Part shown: one piece after another, positions 22,437 through 33,605 of the stretch | Layout: each line of letters begins with the position of its first letter | Numbering within the stretch: the stretch's first letter is position 1 | Source of the DNA: Clostridia bacterium | Lineage (GTDB): Bacteria > Bacillota > Clostridia > TANB77 > CAG-508 | Assembly: GCA_022795075.1 (NCBI GenBank) | Contig: JAAWGB010000014.1 | Coordinates: forward strand, 1-36,976 | DNA: 36,976 nucleotides | Direction: 5' to 3' | Program-made: the position numbers and the translations under genes | The notes under the pieces: model-generated | Told to the model about the DNA's origin: nothing | Database searches by the model: none | What the model saw: only the letters and a program-made list of their open reading frames with translations

Positions 22437-24218
22437 ATGAAAAGATTGAAACAAGGTATCATAACAAAAGTATCAGGACCATTAGTAATAGCCAAAGGGA
22501 TGGAAGATGCTAATATGTTTGATGTAGTAAAAGTATCAGACAAAAACCTAATTGGTGAAATTATTGGAATGCACGGAGAAAATGCCTCTATACAAGTTTA
22601 TGAAGAAACTTCAGGAGTAGGTTCAGGAGAAAAAGTAGTTCAAACTGGAATGCCACTTAGTGTTGAATTAGGACCTGGTATGTTAACATCTATCTATGAT
22701 GGAATTCAAAGACCTCTTGATAAAATTTATGAAAGAACAGGAAAAAACATCGAAAGAGGTGTAGAAGTAAACAGTATAGACAAAAAAAGAAAATGGACAT
22801 TTGTTCCTAAGAAAAACGTAGGAGACACGGTAAGTGAAGGGATGATTATAGGAACCGTTCAAGAAACGAAAGTAATTACTTGCAAAATAATGGTTCCAAT
22901 TGGAATAGAAGGAATTATTAAAGAAATAAAATCAGGTGACTATACAGTAGAAGAGTCCATTTGTGTAGTAGAAGATAAAAAAGGAAAATTGCATGAAATC
23001 CAAATGATGCAAAAATGGCCTGTAAGAAAACCAAGACCAGTTAACAAAAAATTAAATCCAGATGATATGTTAGTTACTGGTCAAAGAGTAATTGACACAT
23101 TTTTCCCAATTGCAAAAGGTGGAACTTGTGCCATACCAGGAGCATTTGGTAGTGGAAAAACGGTTATTCAACATCAACTTGCTAAATGGGCAGATGCCGA
23201 TATTATCATTTATGTAGGATGTGGAGAACGTGGAAATGAGATGACAGAAGTTTTAACAGAATTTCCTAATTTGATTGACCCAAGAACCAAAGATTCTTTA
23301 ATGAACAGAACGGTTTTAATTGCCAATACATCTGACATGCCAGTTGCAGCAAGAGAGGCATCTGTTTATACAGGAATTACCATTGCAGAATATTATAGAG
23401 ATATGGGATATAATGTAGCCCTTATGGCAGATTCTACTTCAAGATGGGCAGAGGCTTTAAGAGAAATGAGTGGAAGACTAGAAGAAATGCCAGGAGAAGA
23501 AGGATACCCTGCTTACTTAGGTTCAAGAATAGCAGAATTCTATGAAAGAGCTGGAAAAGTAGAATGTTTAGGAAATGAAGGAAGGATTGGAACCTTGACT
23601 GTTATTGGTGCTGTATCACCTGCTGGTGGAGATATTTCTGAACCAGTTAGTCAAAGTTCATTAAGAATTGTTAAAGTATTTTGGGGATTAGATGCTAGTT
23701 TAGCAGCCAAAAGACACTTCCCTTCTATTAACTGGCTTACAAGTTATTCTTTATACAAAGAACAAGCCGAACAATGGGAAAGAGAAAACATTAGTGAAGA
23801 ATTTGTAAATTTAAAAAATGAAGCTATGGCAATTTTACAAGAAGAAGCAAAACTTCAAGAAATTGTACAATTAGTAGGAGTAGATGCAGTTTCTAGTAAA
23901 GATAGAGTTACTTTAGAAGTAGCAAGAATTTTAAGAGAAGATTATTTGGCACAAGATGCTTTTGATGATGTTGATTGTTATGCTTCTAGTCATAAACAAG
24001 AAAGAATTTTAAAGATGATTTTTAAGTTCTATGATAAGATGAGTAAAGCAGTTGAGACTGGCGTAAATGTTGAAGATTATATTAGCTTACCTTATGTAGC
24101 AAAAATCGGAAAAGCAAAATTTATAGAAGAAGCAAAGGTGGATAGTGAATTTGATAATATTGAAAAATCAATGGATAAAGAAACCGAAAGCTTAATGGAA
24201 AAAGGAGGTCTAGCGTAA
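22437..24218 (+). CDS. ntpA: V-type ATP synthase subunit A (catalytic)
   Basis: Walker [36 protein letters not shown]. Confidence 0.98.
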   Translation: MKRLKQGIITKVSGPLVIAKGMEDANMFDVVKVSDKNLIGEIIGMHGENASIQVYEETSGVGSGEKVVQTGMPLSVELGPGMLTSIYDGIQRPLDKIYERTGKNIERGVEVNSIDKKRKWTFVPKKNVGDTVSEGMIIGTVQETKVITCKIMVPIGIEGIIKEIKSGDYTVEESICVVEDKKGKLHEIQMMQKWPVRKPRPVNKKLNPDDMLVTGQRVIDTFFPIAKGGTCAIPGAFGSGKTVIQHQLAKWADADIIIYVGCGERGNEMTEVLTEFPNLIDPRTKDSLMNRTVLIANTSDMPVAAREASVYTGITIAEYYRDMGYNVALMADSTSRWAEALREMSGRLEEMPGEEGYPAYLGSRIAEFYERAGKVECLGNEGRIGTLTVIGAVSPAGGDISEPVSQSSLRIVKVFWGLDASLAAKRHFPSINWLTSYSLYKEQAEQWERENISEEFVNLKNEAMAILQEEAKLQEIVQLVGVDAVSSKDRVTLEVARILREDYLAQDAFDDVDCYASSHKQERILKMIFKFYDKMSKAVETGVNVEDYISLPYVAKIGKAKFIEEAKVDSEFDNIEKSMDKETESLMEKGGLA

Positions 24219-25591
24219 TGATAAAAGAATATAAAACCATAAAAGAGACAGCAGGACCTTTGATGTTAGTTGAAAATGTAGAAAATGTAAAATATGATGA
24301 AATTGGTGAAATTAAGCTTCAAAATGGAGAAACAAGATTGTGTAAAGTCCTAGAAGTTACAGAAAATGCAGCATTAGTTCAACTATTTGAAAGTAGTACT
24401 GGAATTAATATAAAAGAATCAAAAGTAAGATTTTTAGGAAAAGGATTAGAGTTTGGAGTATCAAAAGATATTTTAGGAAGAGTATTCAATGGAATGGGTA
24501 AGGCAATTGATGGGATGCCAAATGTTATTGCTGACAAAAAAGTAGATATTAATGGAAAACCAATTAACCCAGCAGCAAGAATCTTTCCATCTGAATTTAT
24601 TCAAACAGGAATATCTTCTATTGATGGATTAAATACATTAGTAATTGGACAAAAATTACCAATTTTCTCAGGTTCTGGATTACCACATGCAGAACTTGCT
24701 GTACAAATAGCAAGACAAGCAAAAGTATTAAAACAAGACTCAAAATTCGCAGTTGTTTTTGCAGCAATAGGAATTCCTTTTGAAGATGCAGAATTTTTTA
24801 TCAATAGCTTAAGAGAAACAGGGGCAATTAGTCGATCTGTTATGTTTATTAATTTAGCAAATGACCCAGCAGTAGAACGTATTTCAACACCTCGTATGGC
24901 ATTAACAGCAGCAGAGTATTTGGCTTATGAACAAGATATGCAAGTTTTGGTTATTATGACAGATATGACAAACTATGCAGAGGCATTACGTGAAATTTCA
25001 GCAGCAAGAAAAGAAATTCCAGGAAGAAGAGCATATCCAGGTTACCTTTATACAGATTTATCAACTATTTATGAACGTGCAGGAAAAATAAAAGGAAAAG
25101 AAGGATCTGTTACCATGATTCCTATCTTAACTATGCCAGAAGATGATAAAACACACCCTGTACCAGATTTAACAGGTTATATTACAGAAGGACAAATTGT
25201 GTTAAGTAGAGATTTAAATAAAAGAGGAATGACACCTCCTGTTGATGTTTTACTTTCTTTATCTCGTTTGAAAAATGAAGGTATTGGAAAAGGTAAAACA
25301 AGAGAAGATCATTCTGGCGTATTGAACCAATTATTTGCTTCTTATGCTCGTGGTAAAGATGCAAAAGAGTTAATGGCTATTTTAGGAGAAAGTGCACTTT
25401 CTGAATTAGATAGAATGTATGCTAAATTTGCAGATGAGTTTGAGAAAGAATTTGTTTCACAAGGATTTTCTACTAATCGAACCATTGAAGAAACTTTAAA
25501 TATTGGATGGAAATTGCTTTCAACTTTACCAAAACAAGAGTTAAAACGTATTAAGGATATGTATATTGAGAAATATTATATAGAGGACTAA
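24218..25591 (+). CDS. ntpB: V-type ATP synthase subunit B
   Basis: [61 protein letters not shown]. Confidence 0.98.
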   Translation: MIKEYKTIKETAGPLMLVENVENVKYDEIGEIKLQNGETRLCKVLEVTENAALVQLFESSTGINIKESKVRFLGKGLEFGVSKDILGRVFNGMGKAIDGMPNVIADKKVDINGKPINPAARIFPSEFIQTGISSIDGLNTLVIGQKLPIFSGSGLPHAELAVQIARQAKVLKQDSKFAVVFAAIGIPFEDAEFFINSLRETGAISRSVMFINLANDPAVERISTPRMALTAAEYLAYEQDMQVLVIMTDMTNYAEALREISAARKEIPGRRAYPGYLYTDLSTIYERAGKIKGKEGSVTMIPILTMPEDDKTHPVPDLTGYITEGQIVLSRDLNKRGMTPPVDVLLSLSRLKNEGIGKGKTREDHSGVLNQLFASYARGKDAKELMAILGESALSELDRMYAKFADEFEKEFVSQGFSTNRTIEETLNIGWKLLSTLPKQELKRIKDMYIEKYYIED

Positions 25592-25616
25592 AATTATAAA
25601 GAGAGGAAAATGAGAT

Positions 25617-26249
25617 ATGGCAGTATTAAATGTGAATTTGACTCGTATCGAAAGTATCAATATGAAAAAATCTCTAAAAACAGCTCAAAAGGGTCATAAA
25701 CTTTTGAAAGATAAGTTAGATGAGTTGATTAAAAAGTTGCTAGATCTTGTAAGAGAAAATCAAGAACTTCGTAGAAAAACAGATGAAATGCTAAAAAATG
25801 CTTATCAAAATTTTATGCTTGCAAAAGCTGTTATTGGAGAAGAATATGTAGAGGAAGCTTTAATTATTCCAAGAAATTCTGTTTCGATAGAAATTGATGA
25901 GATAAATATTATGAGTGTTAAAATTCCGAAATTTCATTTTCAAGAAAATAAGCAAACAGATAATAAAGCATTGTATGGTTTTGCTTATACGACTTCAGAG
26001 TTAGATAGAGCAATTGAAAGTTTTTCTGAGGTTTCTAAAAGTTTGTTGGAATTGGCTCAAAATGAAAAGGCAATTGAATTAATTTCAGCTGAGATTGAAA
26101 AGACTAGAAGAAGAGTAAATGCAATTGAAAATGTTACCATTCCTAATTATATTGATACCATTAAGTATATTCAATTGAAATTGTCAGAAGATGAAAGAGC
26201 TTCTACTTCTAGATTGATGAAGATTAAAGAAATGTTGGTAGAAGAGTAA
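25617..26249 (+). CDS. ntpD: V-type ATP synthase subunit D
   Basis: NLTRIESINMKKSLKTAQKGHKLLKDKLDEL; RRVNAIENVTIPNYIDTIKYIQLKLSEDER. Confidence 0.96.
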   Translation: MAVLNVNLTRIESINMKKSLKTAQKGHKLLKDKLDELIKKLLDLVRENQELRRKTDEMLKNAYQNFMLAKAVIGEEYVEEALIIPRNSVSIEIDEINIMSVKIPKFHFQENKQTDNKALYGFAYTTSELDRAIESFSEVSKSLLELAQNEKAIELISAEIEKTRRRVNAIENVTIPNYIDTIKYIQLKLSEDERASTSRLMKIKEMLVEE

Positions 26250-26255
26250 ATAAAG

Positions 26256-26297
26256 ATGTGATATCTATTAGTGTAATAGATATTACATTTTTTTTTG
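26256..26297 (+). terminator. intrinsic terminator of V-ATPase operon
   Basis: tgatatctatta-gtg-taatagatatta followed by tttttttttt. Confidence 0.85.
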
Positions 26298-26524
26298 TAA
26301 GGAAAAATTACAGATTTTACTGATACAACAAACAAAAATACATTATACACAAATTTGCTTAAGAAAGTAAATTTAGCAGATGAACAAAGCGGAGCATGTA
26401 AGTAATCTATAAAGTCAAGCTTTCTTTTTTGTTCTTATATAGGTCATATATAAAAATTTTCATAACTTTAGAAATTTTTAATATATATAAAATAATAGAG
26501 AAGTTTGGAAAGGATGGATAAGAT

Positions 26525-27328
26525 ATGAAAAATATAAAATATAAAGTAATTGGAATTTTAGTAATTGCTATATTTTCCTTAAGTATCTTGTCAATGAATG
26601 TAAAACAGCAAGAAGAGATTCAAACAAATGCTAACACGACAAGTAATCAAAAAATAGGATGGGGAATAAAGAGAAATGACAACCATCAGCAACCAGATGT
26701 AGGAAGCAAAAACAAAAAAGTACTAGAAGAGAATCAAGGAATTTGTTTAGGAAACAAAGAAAAGAAAAATATTTATTTAACTTTTGATGAAGGATATGAA
26801 GCAGGTTATACACCACAATTACTAAGTACTTTAAAAGAAAACCAAGTAAAAGCAACATTTTTTATCACTGCACACTATGTTAATAGTCAGCCAGATTTGG
26901 TAAAACAAATTATAGACGAAGGACATATTATAGGAAATCATACTGTTAATCATAAAAGTATGCCAGAGTTAACACAAGACAAAATAAAAACAGAAGTTAT
27001 GGATTTACATCAAGTAATTCATGATAAATTTGGGTATGAAATGAAATATATTAGGCCACCAAAAGGAGAATTTAGTGAAAATACCTTGCAAATAACCAAT
27101 CAATTAGGATACAAAACTGTTATGTGGTCATTTGCTTACGAAGACTGGAATGAAGATAAACAACCAAATGAAGAGACATCAAAAAAGAAAATATTAGATA
27201 ATTTGCATAATGGAGAAATTATGCTACTACATGGAAACTCAAAAACGAATACAAATATTTTAGATGCAGTTATCAAAGAGGCTAAAAATATGGGATATGA
27301 ATTCAAATCATTAGATGAATTTGAGTAG
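26525..27328 (+). CDS. polysaccharide deacetylase (NodB/PdaA-like)
   Basis: YLTFDEGYEAGYTPQLLSTLKENQVKATFFIT, GHIIGNHTVNHKSM, RPPKGEFSENTL, MLLHGNS. Confidence 0.9.
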   Translation: MKNIKYKVIGILVIAIFSLSILSMNVKQQEEIQTNANTTSNQKIGWGIKRNDNHQQPDVGSKNKKVLEENQGICLGNKEKKNIYLTFDEGYEAGYTPQLLSTLKENQVKATFFITAHYVNSQPDLVKQIIDEGHIIGNHTVNHKSMPELTQDKIKTEVMDLHQVIHDKFGYEMKYIRPPKGEFSENTLQITNQLGYKTVMWSFAYEDWNEDKQPNEETSKKKILDNLHNGEIMLLHGNSKTNTNILDAVIKEAKNMGYEFKSLDEFE

Positions 27329-27331
27329 AAG

Positions 27332-27455
27332 GAGAAAAAGTGGACAATTGGGGACGGTTCTTAATTGCTCCTTTTAAAGAAATATAGCTTATTTGTAGAT
27401 TTAATTTTTATAAAAGGAGCAATTAAGAACCGTCCCCAATTGTCCACTTTTTCTC
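27332..27455. repeat. perfect 45-bp inverted repeat with 34-nt loop (palindromic/REP- or MITE-like)
   Basis: gagaaaaagtggacaattggggacggttcttaattgctcctttta (27332-27376) and its exact reverse complement (27411-27455). Confidence 0.9.
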
Positions 27456-27472
27456 ATAAGAAAGGAAAGTTT

Positions 27473-27751
27473 ATGAAAAAGAAAAATTATAATAAATTAG
27501 ATAGAATATTAGAAATGCCAAAAGAGGTATATTCAGATGTTCCTAAAATTATCATAACAGGATTTGATGAAATGATTATTGAAAATTTTAAAGGAATATT
27601 AGAATATGAAGAGTTTTTTGTAAGAATTAACACACATATTGGTATCATTAATATTAATGGTTTTAATTTGAATCTTGAAAATATGACAAATGATGATATT
27701 AAAGTGACAGGTAAAATTGAAAGCATGGATATTGAAAGAACAGTAGATTGA
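27473..27751 (+). CDS. yqfC: YqfC family sporulation-associated protein
   Basis: Small protein with PKIIITGFDEMIIENFKGILEYEEFFVRINTHIGIININGFNLNLENMTNDDIKVTGKI; directly precedes yqfD. Confidence 0.85.
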   Translation: MKKKNYNKLDRILEMPKEVYSDVPKIIITGFDEMIIENFKGILEYEEFFVRINTHIGIININGFNLNLENMTNDDIKVTGKIESMDIERTVD

Positions 27752-27766
27752 AAGGACTTAAAAAGT

Positions 27767-28951
27767 ATGATAATAAAGATATTGATTAGTTACATGATTG
27801 GTTATTTAGGACTTACTATTGAAGGTTATTATATTGAAAGATTTATTAATATGTGCAGAAATAATAAGATTGATATTTGGCACTTAAAAAGAAAAAAAGA
27901 AGTACAATTAGATTTTAGGATAGGCATTCATGATTTTAAAGAAGTCTGTAAAATAGCCAAAAAGACAAGATGTAAAGTAAAAATAAATAGCAAAAGAGGT
28001 CTACCTTTTTTGTTACATCGTTATAAAAAGAGAAAAATATTTTTTGTTTTGTTATTAATGGTGATATTTTTAACTGTGTTATCCTCAAATTTTGTATGGA
28101 ATGTGGATATTCAAGAGGAAAATGGACAACAATTGGAAAATATAGCAAAAGATATAGAAGATGCTGGTTTAAAAATAGGAGAATGGAAAGCAAATATCAA
28201 TACAAAGGAAATGATTAATAAAATTCGATTACAAAGAAGTGATATTGCATGGATGGGAATAGAGTTAAAAGGAACGAATGCAATTGTAAAAATTGTTAAA
28301 GCTGATGGGAAACCAGATATTATTAATGATGATGAATTTTGCAGTATTATTTCTGATAAGGTAGGAGTTATAACAAAGGTGAATGCACAAACAGGAACAG
28401 CAAATGTACAAGTAGGAGATACTGTAAATTTAGGCGATACGTTAATTAATGGTTGGATGGAAGGAAAATATACTGGTATTCGATACGTTCATGCAAAAGG
28501 AGAGGTGCAAGCAAAGGTATGGCATACGAAATATAAAAATATTCCGTATCAGACTACGCAGAAGGTAGAAACAGGAAATACGGAACAACAATATACCGTA
28601 AAATTAAATAATTTTAAAATAAATTTGCATAAAGGGGTTTCAAAATTTCAAATTTATGATACAATAGAAACGGAAAACAAAATGAAACTATTTTCAGACT
28701 TTTATTTACCAATTTCGATTCTAAAAACTACCTATAAAGAGGTAGAAGAAAAACCAAAAATATATGAAATAGAAGAGGCTAAAGAATTAGGGATACAAGA
28801 ATTACAAGAAGAATTAGAAAAAGAAATTGAAGATAAGGAATCGATTGTGGGCAAAAATATTAATACATATGAAAAAGAGGGTAGTATTGATGTTTATGTC
28901 ACATATGAAGTTTTAGAAAATATAGGGACTAAGGAGAAAATCGTATTTTAG
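27767..28951 (+). CDS. yqfD: sporulation protein YqfD
   Basis: GYLGLTIEGYYIERFINMC, RYKKRKIFFVLLL, SDIAWMGIELKGTNAIVKIV; yqfC neighbour. Confidence 0.9.
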   Translation: MIIKILISYMIGYLGLTIEGYYIERFINMCRNNKIDIWHLKRKKEVQLDFRIGIHDFKEVCKIAKKTRCKVKINSKRGLPFLLHRYKKRKIFFVLLLMVIFLTVLSSNFVWNVDIQEENGQQLENIAKDIEDAGLKIGEWKANINTKEMINKIRLQRSDIAWMGIELKGTNAIVKIVKADGKPDIINDDEFCSIISDKVGVITKVNAQTGTANVQVGDTVNLGDTLINGWMEGKYTGIRYVHAKGEVQAKVWHTKYKNIPYQTTQKVETGNTEQQYTVKLNNFKINLHKGVSKFQIYDTIETENKMKLFSDFYLPISILKTTYKEVEEKPKIYEIEEAKELGIQELQEELEKEIEDKESIVGKNINTYEKEGSIDVYVTYEVLENIGTKEKIVF

Positions 28952-28957
28952 GAAGGT

Positions 28958-28994
28958 ATTAGTTTGAAAAATAATAATTCTTTTTCAAACTAAT
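28958..28994. terminator. hairpin downstream of yqfD
   Basis: attagtttgaaaaa / tttttcaaactaat. Confidence 0.55.
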
Positions 28995-29024
28995 AAAAGC
29001 CTTTAGGAAGGAAGAGAGTTTTTA

Positions 29025-30230
29025 ATGGAAGAAAGAAGCCTTAAAATAACAGGAGCAGATAAAACATTTTTTAATAAAATAACAACAACTTTAACAAGAA
29101 TTTTAATACCTACCAAAATTGGAATTAATGGAATGTTAATTTCAATGAAAAGAAACAGTATGCTCAAAGCATTTGAAACCTACCAATCAGATAATAATAA
29201 CTATAACAACGAAGAAATAGAAAAAAAATATGATACAGCCTATGAAGCTTATTTAAGTGCATTAGATAAACATGTAATGGATTCTATCTATAAAAAAGTA
29301 AAAAACAATACAGCATCTGAATTTGAAAAAAATGCACTTGCTAAATATTATGAAGTAACTAGTTTAAAAGAAAGTGAATATATAGAATATAAATATAGAA
29401 AACAAAAATATTTATTAGAATTAGACTATCAAGGAATTCGAGCAGATAGCAAAGAAAAATTAAAAGAAAAATACAACCAATTTTATATCAACAAAATGGA
29501 TGCCTTATATAAAGCAATTTTAAAAAATTATTCCATCAAAGTAGCAGATAATACTAATTGTTATGATGCTGCTAAAGAGTGGATTTATACCAAGATTTTT
29601 TATACTTTAGAAGAATATATACAAAATATCTTATCTTTAAAAATTGAATTAAACAAAGATGAAACTAGCAAAGATGTAGTAGCAGAATATGAAAAATATC
29701 AATCTTATGAAGTAGGAAAATTAGACACCAAAGATAATATCGAAAAAAATATGATATTACTTGGCATTAGTCGAAAATTGTTCACTCATAGTTTACCATT
29801 AATTGTAGCAGAACAATGTTATGAAAAATTATTAAAAGATGCTAGAATATTAGTACAAGACACCAAAATGGCAGCAAAAAGAGAAAAAGCTTATTCTATG
29901 TTAATTAATTTAATGGAAGACTACAATGTAAAATTATTATCAACAAAAGTATATTGGGATACACAAAAAGAAAAAGATGCCTATAAAGCATTTTGGAATC
30001 AATACAAAGAAATTACGAAATTAAAAGAAACAGATTTTATAGAATATGTTAAACAAAAAGAAATCTTATTTATCAAAGATGATATGAAAAAATTAAAACA
30101 AGGAAAAACGGATTACTCAAGAATTTCAACTTATTATAAAAGAAAATTAGTAGACTATGGAGCGATGAAATCCATCAAAAATTCTTTTGGGTCAAAAGGA
30201 AAATACATAAAAGTTAAGGAAGTAGCATAA
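29025..30230 (+). CDS. hypothetical protein, 401 aa, helical/Lys-rich
   Basis: Long ORF with RBS ggaaggaag, tightly coupled to ybeY; no domain recognised. Confidence 0.75.
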   Translation: MEERSLKITGADKTFFNKITTTLTRILIPTKIGINGMLISMKRNSMLKAFETYQSDNNNYNNEEIEKKYDTAYEAYLSALDKHVMDSIYKKVKNNTASEFEKNALAKYYEVTSLKESEYIEYKYRKQKYLLELDYQGIRADSKEKLKEKYNQFYINKMDALYKAILKNYSIKVADNTNCYDAAKEWIYTKIFYTLEEYIQNILSLKIELNKDETSKDVVAEYEKYQSYEVGKLDTKDNIEKNMILLGISRKLFTHSLPLIVAEQCYEKLLKDARILVQDTKMAAKREKAYSMLINLMEDYNVKLLSTKVYWDTQKEKDAYKAFWNQYKEITKLKETDFIEYVKQKEILFIKDDMKKLKQGKTDYSRISTYYKRKLVDYGAMKSIKNSFGSKGKYIKVKEVA

Positions 30231-30231
30231 G

Positions 30232-30702
30232 ATGTATGAAATACTCTATCAAGAAATAGAAGAAAAAACAGAATATGAAACAATTATAAAGAAAGTACTA
30301 TCAAAGTGTTTGAAAGAAGAAAAAATAGAAAATTCAAAAATGTCAATAACTGTTACACTAACAACCCCAAAACAGATACAGCATATCAATAAAGTCTATA
30401 GAGGAATTGACAAGCCAACTGATGTGCTTTCTTTTCCTATGTTTGAAAAGGACGAGTTAGACCAAAAGATAAAAAATAATGACTTTGTACAAGAAGATAT
30501 TTTAGGAGATATCATTATTTCAGTAGAACGTGTGAAAGAACAAGCAAAAGAATATGAACATAGCTTTGAAAGAGAATTAAGTTATATGTTAGTACATGGA
30601 TTTTATCATTTAATGGGTTATGACCATATTCAAGAAGCGGACAAGATGAAAATGAGACCAAAAGAGGAAAAAATTCTAAACGATTTGAAAATTAATCGTT
30701 AA
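30232..30702 (+). CDS. ybeY: endoribonuclease YbeY
   Basis: NKVYRGIDKPTDVLSFP, ILGDIIIS, HGFYHLMGYDH metal site. Confidence 0.96.
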   Translation: MYEILYQEIEEKTEYETIIKKVLSKCLKEEKIENSKMSITVTLTTPKQIQHINKVYRGIDKPTDVLSFPMFEKDELDQKIKNNDFVQEDILGDIIISVERVKEQAKEYEHSFERELSYMLVHGFYHLMGYDHIQEADKMKMRPKEEKILNDLKINR

Positions 30703-30716
30703 ATAGGAGGAAAACT

Positions 30717-31799
30717 ATGAGCGAAAAAAAAAGAAGAAGTAAGAAAAAGAAAAATGGAACGAAGAAATTAATTGTTATTTTGGTACTTTTTATTATAGTG
30801 GCAGGAAGCGTTTTAGCTTATCAAATTGTAAAAGATAAAGATAACCAAGAAACAGTGGCAGAAGAAAATCGTGTAATAGAACCAAAAGAAGAAAAAGCTG
30901 TACAAATTTTTCAAGGAAATGATAGACCAATTGCCATCATGATAGATAATCATAGTGATGCATGGCCACAAGCAGGTTTGCAAAAAGCATACATGGTTTA
31001 TGAAATTGTAGTAGAAGGTGGAGAAACTAGATTAATGGCATTATTCAAAGGAGTAGATGTTCCAAAAATAGGACCAGTAAGAAGTGCTAGACATTATTTC
31101 TTAGATTATGCTATGGAAAATGATGCAATTTATACACATTTTGGAGAAAGTCCACAAGCTGACAGTGACATCAAAAAATATACCATTAACGAAATAGATG
31201 GCATAGCAGAAGATGGAACAACCTTTACAAGAGTAAGGGACAAGGCAGCACCACATAATGCAGTAACAAGCATCGAAAAATTAATAACATCTGCTAAAAA
31301 TAAAAAATATAATATGACTTCTACAAAAGAAAGTGTATTAAACTATGTAACAGATGAAGTGAATTTAGAAGAAGGGCAAGGAGCAATAAGTGTAACCATA
31401 CCACACTCTCAACTTCAAACTGTAAAATATGTATATGATGAAGAAAATAAAGTTTATAAAAGATATGCAAGAGGAAAAGAGCAAACAGATTGGGAATCAA
31501 AAGAAACAATAACAACTAAAAATATTATTATAACCTTCTGTGACAATTATACTCTGCAAGATTCTGAAAATAAAGGAAGACAAGGAATTAAAAATATAGG
31601 AACATTTGATGGTTATTATATAACAAATGGAAAAGCTATCAAAATAAAATGTATTAAAAATGCTAGAGAAGAGCAGACAATCTATCAAGATTTAGAAGGA
31701 AATGAAATTAAAGTAAATGATGGAAATACTTTCGTTAATATTTGTCCAACCAATGCAAATGTAGTTTTAGAAGAACCAAGTAATGTAGCAGTAGAATAA
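30717..31799 (+). CDS. DUF3048 (YerB-like) membrane-anchored protein
   Basis: N-terminal TM; RPIAIMIDNHSDAWPQAGLQKAYMVYEIVVEGGETRLMALFKG, GPVRSARHYFLD. Confidence 0.85.
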   Translation: MSEKKRRSKKKKNGTKKLIVILVLFIIVAGSVLAYQIVKDKDNQETVAEENRVIEPKEEKAVQIFQGNDRPIAIMIDNHSDAWPQAGLQKAYMVYEIVVEGGETRLMALFKGVDVPKIGPVRSARHYFLDYAMENDAIYTHFGESPQADSDIKKYTINEIDGIAEDGTTFTRVRDKAAPHNAVTSIEKLITSAKNKKYNMTSTKESVLNYVTDEVNLEEGQGAISVTIPHSQLQTVKYVYDEENKVYKRYARGKEQTDWESKETITTKNIIITFCDNYTLQDSENKGRQGIKNIGTFDGYYITNGKAIKIKCIKNAREEQTIYQDLEGNEIKVNDGNTFVNICPTNANVVLEEPSNVAVE

Positions 31800-31804
31800 T
31801 TGAA

Positions 31805-31858
31805 AAAGGGATTTAAGGAAGAAGACCAAGAAACTTTAAAACATCTTTAAATCCCTTT
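31805..31858. terminator. hairpin between DUF3048 gene and ylbF-like gene
   Basis: aaagggatttaa / ttaaatcccttt 12-bp arms. Confidence 0.5.
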
Positions 31859-31868
31859 AAGAAAGGAA

Positions 31869-32210
31869 ATGAAAATGAATATTTATGATACAGCCAACCA
31901 ATTAGCACAAGAAATTAAACAATCAGAAGAATATGTAAATTATAAAATGGCAAAACAAGCATTGAATTTAAATACTGAATTAAAAGACAAAATGGCTAAA
32001 TTTGAACAAAAGAGATATGAAACTCAGCTAGTGGCTATGCAAACAGGAAAACAAGATGAAACAAAGATGAAGGAAATGCAAGATTTGTATACCCAGTTAA
32101 TTGAAATAGATGATGCTAAAAGATTTTTTGAAGCAGAGACCAAGTTTAATATTGTTATTGCTGATGTGAATAAAATTATTGGTGAAGCAATTAGAGATGT
32201 TATACAATAA
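31869..32210 (+). CDS. YlbF/YmcA family protein
   Basis: MNIYDTANQLAQEIKQSEEYVNYKMAKQALNLNTELKDKMAKFEQKR...; second ATG at 31875 fits the RBS better. Confidence 0.85.
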   Translation: MKMNIYDTANQLAQEIKQSEEYVNYKMAKQALNLNTELKDKMAKFEQKRYETQLVAMQTGKQDETKMKEMQDLYTQLIEIDDAKRFFEAETKFNIVIADVNKIIGEAIRDVIQ

Positions 32211-32276
32211 AATTATCTTTAGATAGAACTTTGTTTACAAGTAATTGAAAAGTAGAAAAAAAGATAGAGGTATAAA

Positions 32277-32966
32277 ATGGATTTTATAATAATTGGCATA
32301 CTAACATTAATAGTAATAGTTGGTTTAAAATATGTTTTTGATTATAAAATGAAGGAATTAAAACATATTGGAGAAGATAAAGAATTAGATGATTTAGCCA
32401 AAGTTTATCCGAATAATATAGATATGTGCAAAGAATATCTAAAAAAATTAGGAAATGATACTGTTAAAATAGAAGAAAATCAAGGAGCGCAAGCAAGTTT
32501 GTATATAGCTGTGACAAATAAAATTTTAATTGCCAATATCCAAAAAAGTTATACAAGAATTCAAACGATTGCTCATGAATGTCTACATTCTATTCAAAGT
32601 AGAAAATTATTATTATTTAATTTTATTTTTTCTAATATTTACTTAATTTATTTTGTTGCAATATGTGGTCTACTTATTTTTAAGGTACTACCAAATAAGA
32701 TGATGTTTGTTGTTATTTTTTTAATATTAAGTATGGTTTATTATATGGTGAGAGTTTTTTTAGAAAATGATGCCATGATTAAGGCTAGGTTTTTAGCTAA
32801 AGAATATATGGAAGAAAAAAATCTATCTTCAAATGAGGAAATTCAAAATTTGGTAAATGGTTTTGATAAGATTAATACAGTAGGGATTAAGTGTATTAAT
32901 TATTATTTCTTTTTACAAATTATGATAAAGTTAATCATACTGATTACGTTATGTTTTGTTTTTTAA
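32277..32966 (+). CDS. membrane-anchored zinc metallopeptidase-like protein
   Basis: TIAHECLHSIQSRK (HExxH) with several TM segments. Confidence 0.7.
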   Translation: MDFIIIGILTLIVIVGLKYVFDYKMKELKHIGEDKELDDLAKVYPNNIDMCKEYLKKLGNDTVKIEENQGAQASLYIAVTNKILIANIQKSYTRIQTIAHECLHSIQSRKLLLFNFIFSNIYLIYFVAICGLLIFKVLPNKMMFVVIFLILSMVYYMVRVFLENDAMIKARFLAKEYMEEKNLSSNEEIQNLVNGFDKINTVGIKCINYYFFLQIMIKLIILITLCFVF

Positions 32967-32989
32967 GAAATGTTTATAAACCCAAATAA

Positions 32990-33023
32990 AAAGTCTAATA
33001 TATTAATTATATTAGACTTTTTT
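32990..33023. terminator. bidirectional terminator
   Basis: aaaaagtctaatata-ttaat-tatattagactttttt between convergent genes. Confidence 0.85.
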
Positions 33024-33038
33024 TGAGGTTAAATCTTA

Positions 33039-33605
33039 CTAAAGGTCAATGTTTTTAGGGGGAGAATCTTGTAATAATAAGTTTAAAATTTGAGGATAAA
33101 TATTAGTTGCATGTAGTTTCCAATTATCTACAATTCGTTTAGCCATATCTCTAGAACCAGCAAAAGTTTTTACTTCAAAAATAGTTTCATTATTTTCAAC
33201 AATTTTACATTTTATAGTGTATTCATTTTCGCTTTTGGGAATGAATTCAGCAATAACAGAAGATTCCTCTTCTATGGTAGGAAATTCTTTAGCAAAAATA
33301 TTATCTGCTTTTAATTTCATAATTCCTGGTAGTACATCTTTGGTAAGAATATATGCGTTTTTTCCTTTAGAGGTAATTTTTATAACAGGTTCATCTTCTT
33401 TTGTGTAAGTACCTACTAAATTGGAATCTATTAAATCTGTTAATACTTGTTTAAAATAAAAATAATTGGCATCATTAATGGAGGTAATAATTTTAAACAA
33501 GTTGTCTTGTCTGATTTCACCTTTAATGAGATTTAATAGATATAAGATTAGTACCTTATTTTCGGCCAAAGTAGTAGCATTATCTGAATTTGAACTCATC
33601 TTCAA
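33039..33605 (-). CDS. DUF4364 family protein
   Basis: LAENKVLILYLLNLIKGEIRQDNLFKIITSINDANYFYFKQVLTDLIDSNLV winged-helix-like N-terminus. Confidence 0.75.
   Translation of the reverse strand: MKMSSNSDNATTLAENKVLILYLLNLIKGEIRQDNLFKIITSINDANYFYFKQVLTDLIDSNLVGTYTKEDEPVIKITSKGKNAYILTKDVLPGIMKLKADNIFAKEFPTIEEESSVIAEFIPKSENEYTIKCKIVENNETIFEVKTFAGSRDMAKRIVDNWKLHATNIYPQILNLLLQDSPPKNIDL

Noticed and set aside
26298-26405. Open stretch translating to KITDFTDTTNKNTLYTNLLKKVNLADEQSGACK
   Set aside because: Reads like a protein tail but has no start codon or RBS and follows the V-ATPase terminator; at best a gene remnant, not enough to annotate.
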